64,000 nucleotides of DNA from Coniochaeta sp. PMI_546 (taxonomy: Eukaryota > Ascomycota > Sordariomycetes > Coniochaetales > Coniochaetaceae): the NCBI GenBank assembly GCA_021432605.1, contig MU271144.1:1360606-1424605 (forward strand). Direction: 5' to 3'. Below the pieces are notes generated by a model. It was not told where the DNA came from. It saw nothing but the letters and a program-made list of their open reading frames with translations, and ran no database searches. The translations under genes were made by a program, and so were the position numbers. Of this stretch, positions 57,823-64,000 are shown piece after piece (the stretch's first letter is position 1; the number at the start of each line of letters is the position of its first letter).

Positions 57823-59210
57823 TATATACCCCGACTGTACGACTTCAGAAGTGTAAGACATTACCAGTTGGCGCCGCCGGCTGGTATGGCGCAGGGTGGT
57901 TAGAGAAGGGACATCTCCACTAAGTCTAGACTTCGGTTAGAGTCGTTGGCGTCTGACGTCCTTATGTCCATTGAAATGCTAAGTAATGAGCCCAACCTAG
58001 ACGCACACATAACGCTCGATTTACAGAGATCATCAACCTACGCAACATAGGTTTTGTCTGGAGTGACTCCAAAAGGATGTCATTCGTCGTAGTCTGGATG
58101 CCCATGTGGACTTACATAAGATAGACACAAGTGAGGCACAAGGAGGCCCCTACTGCGGAGTAAGCTAATCGCACGGAACACCTCTTCCCAGGCTGCCTTT
58201 TACAGCTTAGGCGCGGATTCTAGCGGCTTTCAGAAAGCAGAGGTCTCGTATACTTGTACACTAGAATTTGTCAATTGGACAGCACGCTGAACGAGCATGC
58301 TACCGTTGGAGGGAAAGTTAACAGACGGACGACAGTCAGAGTACGGGACTTTGACAGTTACCAACGGAAATTAGATAGGAAACCCGGCCAACCACAATAT
58401 ACATACAGTATAGCCATAGCCATGCTGCCATTTCAATCTACGGTTTACCGGTATTGGTTTTGTGGGGTACATACGATACCGCCGTTGAAAGAGTCTCGTC
58501 TGCTAAAGTAGCTCCCGCACTGAACTTGTACACTAGACTCAACTGTAAGGTAGTCAGGCAGGTACCTTAGGATCCAGGGTCTGACTCCACCAGCACGACA
58601 TTCCATCTACACGGCACTATTTTCTCCATCTTCCATCGGCAACAACTGCCGCTCAGTCAAACACAATCACATGGTCTTGTCCCTCCGACCGATCTCGCGA
58701 GTCTTGGGTTTGTGGAAAAGCTATTAATATGGACGGGCTTGGCAGCACGGTCGAAGGCGGTCCATCGTGTTGACAGACAGACTTCTCTGGGGAGGTAATA
58801 TTGGGGCTGATCCAGTGTGGATGACTGCCAAGATGCAGCCACAGATGTGATTATCGAAAAGACCCAACCATCTTCCATCATCCAAGCTGCTGGTGCTGTC
58901 GTACGGAGGCCAGCTTGCCAGGTTGCGACCACCCTAGAGACTATTTGGGCTTTTTTTCTCGGATACGCTGCCCGCCCTCGCTACCTCGTATTGTGCGCCG
59001 TGACGATGCCAAGTGGCACGTTCACGTCCACGCTCATGTTCACATTCCTGCCATCCTCATCATACACACTCCTCTTTGGCGCGTCTCCCTTGCAATTGAC
59101 ATGTAGTTGATCGGCCTGCGCTGAGATCTGCTGTTCCGGGTTGCGCCCATGGTAGGTATCCTTCGCACCGGCGCACTTCGCGAGAGGCCAGCAAGCGCAC
59201 TTCAAAAGTC
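57823..59210. other. intergenic, CYT-4 / GH125
   Basis: 1.4 kb between same-strand genes: 3' UTR of CYT-4 and promoter of GH125. No gene, RNA or repeat recognised. Confidence 0.45.
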
Positions 59211-61247
59211 ATGGGTGTCCCACTGCTGAGCAGCCAGCGACGTGCCAGGTTTGTTCTTCTAGCAATATGCACGACTCTCTTCATGGTGTACCTTTCCTAT
59301 CAGACACCTCCTTCCTACCCAACCGATCAAAGAGCGTTTCTGTCGCCCGATATTGCGAATGTCGGCGACCCTCTTCGGAACCCGGGATACGAGGACGACG
59401 GAACCGAAATAAAAATTGGCAGCTCTGGGTCTGTAACCACCATAACTCCACCGCATGACAGCTATATCGAGCCGGTCTCATCACCCTCTCCCTCTTCGGT
59501 CGTCCAAGATTATGAGAAGGAAGAAACATGGGACGCGACAACAACGTCAGAAGCTGATGCGACGGAACAAGCAACCGAGACTCCTTCAGAGACCGCGACT
59601 CCGTCTCCCACCTGCGTTGGCTTTGAGTCATGGATGGCTTCCAAACCGGGACCAGAGTCCATGGGCAAGCGCCACTTCCCGTTTGTTCGACCGCCACCGG
59701 AATGCCGGACGTTCAAGTCACTGCCGCTCGAGGCTCTCATCGAAAGGATGAGGCTTGTCATCAAGGACCCAGACCTATTCCGTCTGTTCGAGAACAGCTA
59801 CCCCATAACGCTGGATACAATGGTGAAATGGCGAGGTTATGCAAACAAGACGGACGAGGAAACGAATGAGACGTATCAGACCGACGAGGAGTTGACCTAT
59901 GTCATAACAGGAGATATAGACGCCATGTGGCTCCGAGACTCGGCCTCACAAATTTACTCGTATCTGCCTCTTCTGGAGCCCTCGAACAGCCCAGACTCGC
60001 TGGCAAGCCTCTGGCGAGGCCTAATAAACTCTCACGCACGATATATCAAGATCTCTCCCTACTGCCACAGTTTCCAGCCACCACCCGAGTCCGGCATCCC
60101 ACCAACACACAACGCCGCGTACTCTCAGAACAACCCCTATCCAGCCTATGATCCCGTGCTAGTCTTCGACTGCAAGTGGGAGCTAGACAGTCTCGCCTCC
60201 TTCCTACAGATCTCATCGGCCTACTACAAAGCCACAGGCGACATCGACTTCTTCGGCAAGTACAACTGGGTCTCGGCCGTCAAGGCCGCCGTAATCGCCG
60301 CCGGCGCGATGCGCGTAGGCACCTACGACAAGGACGGCAAGGTCCTGCCGTCAGCCTGGACCTTCACGGGCTGGACGAACCGGGGGAGCGAGACGCTGAC
60401 CAACGACGGCCTCGGCAACCCGGTCCGCGAGAACGGCATGGTGCGGACGGCCTTCCGGCCGTCGGACGACGCCACCATCTTCCAGCTGCTCGTGCCGGCC
60501 AACATGATGTGGGCCAAGTACCTGGAGGAGGCATCCGTCATCATGGAGCGTCTCAGCCATGCGGAGGCGAAGACCCTGGCGGCGCAGATGCGCGGGCAGG
60601 CTGCGGGTATACGCGCCGGCATCGAGCGCGATGCGATCGTGCCCCACCGCGAGTTCGGGGAGATCTTTGTGTACGAGGTTGATGGGTTTGGCAGTGCGAA
60701 CCTGATGGACGACGCAAATGTTCCTTCGCTTCTTGCTATGCCGCTGTGGAATTACTCCGTCTCGGCCTTTCCGACGGCCAAGTACGACCGCGAGGGAGAG
60801 GACGCTAGTAAGAAAGCGAAACCTGTAAGCTTCGATCACGACTACAACACGGTGTACCGCAACACCCGCTCCTTCGTACTGAGCGACGCGAACCCGTACT
60901 ACGCCAAGGGGCCTGTCATCTCTGCGGTCGGGGGTCCGCACCTAGGGCCGGGCAAGGCGTGGCCGATGGCGGCCATCGTGGCGGGACTGACGGCGTATGA
61001 GCCGGCTACGGGCCTGGGGGATCCGACTCCCGAGGTCGAGAAGCAGCTGCGCATGGTGCTGGACTCGACGACCGGCATGGGCGTCGTGCATGAGACCGTC
61101 AGTAGCTGGGACGACCATGTTTGGACGAGGCCGTGGTTCGGCTGGGCTAATGGCTTGTTTGGCGAGCTGATATTGCGGATTGAGAAGGAGGAAAAGGCTA
61201 AAGGGGTGACCGGGGAGAAGAGTTTGCTTGGGAGGAGTTGGCAGTAG
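59211..61247 (+). CDS. GH125 exo-alpha-1,6-mannosidase-like, type II membrane protein
   Basis: One uninterrupted frame of 678 residues. A short basic head (SSQRRAR) and a single membrane helix (FVLLAICTTLFMVYLSY) near residues 14-30 mark a type II anchor. A Ser/Thr/Pro-rich stem follows, up to about residue 130. The GH125 (former DUF1237) domain begins at CVGFESWMASKPGP. It contains TYVITGDIDAMWLRDSASQI, FDCKWELDSLASFLQ, TGWTNRGSETLTNDGLGNP, FGSANLMDDANVPSLLAMP and GGPHLGPGKAWPMA, and ends at WTRPWFGWANGLFGELI. GH125 enzymes remove alpha-1,6-linked mannose by inversion. The anchor suggests Golgi or surface action on mannans or N-glycans. No intron is needed. Confidence 0.92.
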   Translation: MGVPLLSSQRRARFVLLAICTTLFMVYLSYQTPPSYPTDQRAFLSPDIANVGDPLRNPGYEDDGTEIKIGSSGSVTTITPPHDSYIEPVSSPSPSSVVQDYEKEETWDATTTSEADATEQATETPSETATPSPTCVGFESWMASKPGPESMGKRHFPFVRPPPECRTFKSLPLEALIERMRLVIKDPDLFRLFENSYPITLDTMVKWRGYANKTDEETNETYQTDEELTYVITGDIDAMWLRDSASQIYSYLPLLEPSNSPDSLASLWRGLINSHARYIKISPYCHSFQPPPESGIPPTHNAAYSQNNPYPAYDPVLVFDCKWELDSLASFLQISSAYYKATGDIDFFGKYNWVSAVKAAVIAAGAMRVGTYDKDGKVLPSAWTFTGWTNRGSETLTNDGLGNPVRENGMVRTAFRPSDDATIFQLLVPANMMWAKYLEEASVIMERLSHAEAKTLAAQMRGQAAGIRAGIERDAIVPHREFGEIFVYEVDGFGSANLMDDANVPSLLAMPLWNYSVSAFPTAKYDREGEDASKKAKPVSFDHDYNTVYRNTRSFVLSDANPYYAKGPVISAVGGPHLGPGKAWPMAAIVAGLTAYEPATGLGDPTPEVEKQLRMVLDSTTGMGVVHETVSSWDDHVWTRPWFGWANGLFGELILRIEKEEKAKGVTGEKSLLGRSWQ

Positions 61248-61797
61248 GTGACATGGTTCACGGTCCACAATACCGGCGTTGGCGTTGGGGGTTTTGCATA
61301 TATGTCTCTCTGGACTTTTGGCGTGAAGGGAATCTATCTGGGTTTTGGGTATCTGCATGCCCTGCTGTAGACACAAAGCTTACTGTCATTCGAGTATGAA
61401 TGTCGGAGTCACAGACTTTGACATTTTGTACAATCCTCTCAATCTAGTCCACGAGACAATCAGCTTGGGAGACATGTTGGAAGGTGTGGTTGGTGCTTCC
61501 AATGATTGTTATACTATGTCTATTGAGCCTCCTGAAGTGTAAAGTATTCCTCGAGCTTTTGGTCTGATTTATCACTTTTAGCCGGCATGACGTCTCTGGC
61601 CAGCATTGCGATCCGCGCAATCTATTCACGGTAGTGATTCCGGCACTCATTGTTCAAATTCCCCAGTCAGTGCAAGAAGAGTCAGATGCATTATTGCCGT
61701 GTTATCTCGTGGTTGTGACGGCTTCAAAGCAGAGTCTCTATACAACTGCGCAATCTTCGATGCTCTACTGTTTCGCAACCCGGAAGCCTATTGGAAG
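61248..61797. other. intergenic, GH125 / carboxypeptidase
   Basis: 550 bp. The carboxypeptidase frame is open upstream to about 61606 but has no ATG there, so this is taken as promoter and leader. Confidence 0.4.
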
Positions 61798-64000
61798 ATG
61801 AGGATACCAATCTTCACCATCATTTTATTTGATTCCTCCACCATAAGAGCACTATCGCACTGGTACATGCAGCCGAATGTCGAGACCGCGCTGCCTCAAC
61901 ATCGTAATCGCGGTACTCCCTACTCCCCGGCAGGGGGTCAACCTGAATATGTCGTCAGACAATCTGCAGCGCCTCAAAACCGTACTGTAAGATACAAAAA
62001 GGCCGAAATCTGCGAGACCACAGAAGGCGTCGATTCTTACTCCGGCTATATCGACCTGGACGAGCACGCACACTTGTTCTTCTGGTACTTTGAGGCACGA
62101 CGCAACCCTGAATCTGCCCCCCTCACGCTATGGCTCAACGGCGGCCCGGGGAGCGACTCACTCCTGGGGTTATTTACAGGTAGTTCTCGTCACCAAGCTG
62201 TAATTTGTTGAACTCAGATCTGACTGTGATAAGAGGTCGGGCCATGTACCGTGAACCCTGATTTGACCACTTCTGTCAACCCCTTTTCCTGGTCTGAGAC
62301 GTCCAACCTCTTGTTTTTGTCACAACCGCCTGGAGTTGGGTTCTCTTACGGCACCGAAAGGGAGGCAACATTTGATGGAAGTAAGGTGAGTAATTCTCCG
62401 GTTGCTGTTGTTGATGTACAGCGTGCTCTATCTCGGTGGCTGACTGACTCCAGATTTGCATATAGCATGCAACCCCTTGTCTTCAGTACACATACTTCCC
62501 ACTGACCAATATCACAAGATGGGCCGTTCAAGTATCCTTTGATCAATGCTACAGTCATCGACACATCAGAACTCGCTGCTAAAGCCGCGTGGCAGGCCGT
62601 GCAAGCTCTTCTAGCGGAGTTGCCTTCGATGAGTTCAAGAATAGGAGTGATGGACTTCAACCTCTGGACAGAAAGGTTTTTACCTCTACTTAAGCGACCC
62701 ATATGCTCGAAGCTAACACCACCTAAGTTACGGGGGACATTATGGTCCAGGTTCGAATACCTACTGACTGTAATACAACAAATTTACTAACCAAGACAAA
62801 AGTGTTCTTCAGACACTTCTATGCAGAGAATGAGTTGATCCGAACAGGGTCGAAGAAAGGAGTGCTCCTGAACCCCAAGACATTGGGAATCGGAAACGGT
62901 ATCATCGATGCAGCAATACAGTTTCCACTGGTAAGTTACAGGTACTCACCAGGAGATACGACGCTGACGGATGGTTAAGTATCCCAACTACGCGGTTAAC
63001 AACACGTATGGCATACAACCATTGGAAGATCAGGGTACGGTACGGACTTATTTCTAGCATCGGGATTCCCAACTAACTCTTTATCTAGTTGTTACCTACA
63101 TGAAGTTCGCCTCCACAATGTATGGCGGATGTCGCGACCAGATCTATCGCTGTCGGCAGGCATATGGCAGTGACCCAGTCAAGTATGTACCGTACAATAC
63201 TACAAATATATACGTATCTAACTATAACTTAGCATCGAGACGCGAGCTTTGTGCAGTAGAGCAGCAAACATGTGTCGGTAGCCACCTCACCTCCTATGTG
63301 CGAGGATGCATGATTGACTCTGGACAGGCCGAGACAACGTTGAGGGACCATACTACGAATACAGTGGCCGTAGCATGTATGATATCCGGAAGTCATCACA
63401 AGATTCAGCCTACACCGACTTCTTTGTCAAGTATTTGAACCTCCCGTCAACGCAGGAAGCTTTAGGGGTCGACCTCTTGTTCAAGTACGAACCGTCCAGC
63501 AGCAAAGTTTACTCAGCCTTCCAGCTGAGTGGAGACTACGTCTATCCGGGGTACATCGAGGATTTAGGGTTCTTGTTAGATAAAGGGGTGCGAGTTGTGT
63601 ATGAGAAACATCCAGCACATCCCTGACGCTGACCTCGCTGACGTCGCGCACCAGACTTTCGTATGGCGACGCTGACTACATCGGCAACTGGTTCGGGGGC
63701 GAAGCCGTGTCACTCGCAGTCAACTACTCCAATGCGCCTTTCTTTCGATCGTCGTCGTATGTACGCCTGACCGTCGACGGCCTCGACCATGGTATAGTAC
63801 GAGAATATGGCAATCTTAGCTTTGCCATCGTCTACGACGCAGGCCATATGGTTCCGATAGACAAACCCAATGTTGCACTCGAGATATTTCGACGGTCAGT
63901 AAGCGGGCTTGACATTGCCACTGGCCTGGATCCTATCTCCAACCAGACCGCAGTACCGCTAACACCTGACGAGCCCGTCACGTCACTCCGACCACAACCG
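61798..64000 (+). CDS. serine carboxypeptidase S10 (S1-like), 3' end outside window
   Basis: Ten exons (61798-62179, 62234-62380, 62519-62675, 62728-62750, 62803-62930, 62980-63034, 63089-63182, 63233-63273, 63328-63598, 63655-64000+) keep one frame for 548 residues to the edge. The S10 signature [13 protein letters not shown] and oxyanion partner EVGPCTVNP are present, as is PPGVGFSYG. The nucleophile is in [11 protein letters not shown] (Ser near 229), the Asp in [11 protein letters not shown] (near 438) and the His in YDAGHMVP (near 497). The enzyme removes C-terminal residues at acidic pH, usually secreted or vacuolar. The hydrophobic N-terminus ([16 protein letters not shown]) is a weak signal peptide. 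Exon 4 is only 23 nt and carries the active-site GGHYG. The exon 8 donor (GTCGGT) is weak but is the only one in phase. Confidence 0.88.

Overview
The window looks like nuclear DNA of a filamentous ascomycete (Pezizomycotina, probably a Sordariomycete). Genes are dense (23 protein genes in 64 kb), mostly GC-rich in their codons, and cut by short introns of about 49-80 bp with GT...AG ends and CTAAC-like branch sites. The gene set is eukaryotic and fungal: Hap3, Tel2, Pol5, 20S proteasome subunits, a CYT-4/Dss1-type mitochondrial RNase, a Flc/TRP-like membrane protein and cell-wall GH17 and GH125 enzymes. I found no rRNA, tRNA, CRISPR array, transposon or virus-like element.

Layout. 1-393: 3' end of an unidentified gene. 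982-7611: FAD phenol-hydroxylase-type monooxygenase (-), tRNA dihydrouridine synthase SMM1 (+), phosphatase methylesterase PPE1 (-). 8246-17181: Flc/TRP-like membrane protein (-) and a large C2H2 zinc-finger protein (-), separated by long non-coding stretches. 19277-29722: TEL2 (-) divergent from UBA3 (+), then RPC40 (-), and PUP3 (-) divergent from a UBX/TUG protein (+). 30958-31961: HAP3 (-), followed by a 4-kb stretch with no convincing gene. 35936-39615: two tight divergent pairs, GIM4 (-)/CMC2 (+) and a TMEM14-family gene (-)/PRE10 (+). 40555-47241: POL5 (-) divergent from a WD-repeat gene (+). 47960-52483: a cytochrome P450 (-) and a btgE-like GH17 cell-wall protein (-). 54708-64000: CYT-4/DSS1 (+), a GH125 mannosidase (+) and a ten-exon serine carboxypeptidase (+) that runs off the right edge.

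The middle third is rich in protein-homeostasis genes (Tel2, Uba3, two proteasome subunits, a UBX protein, a prefoldin subunit), several in divergent pairs sharing 340-740 bp promoters. This is housekeeping chromosome, not an obvious secondary-metabolite cluster: the monooxygenase, the P450 and the cell-wall enzymes are scattered rather than grouped.

I did not find a strong candidate for a new biological system. The most unusual signals are in gene architecture: a 6-nt coding microexon and a GC-AG intron in UBA3; three genes whose start codon is followed at once by an intron; a HAP3 intron that carries an in-frame alternative N-terminus joined to the histone fold; and introns in HAP3 and the UBX gene that are multiples of three and stop-free. 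Exon joins were worked out by eye from splice-site phase and remembered family sequences; every complete model closes in frame.
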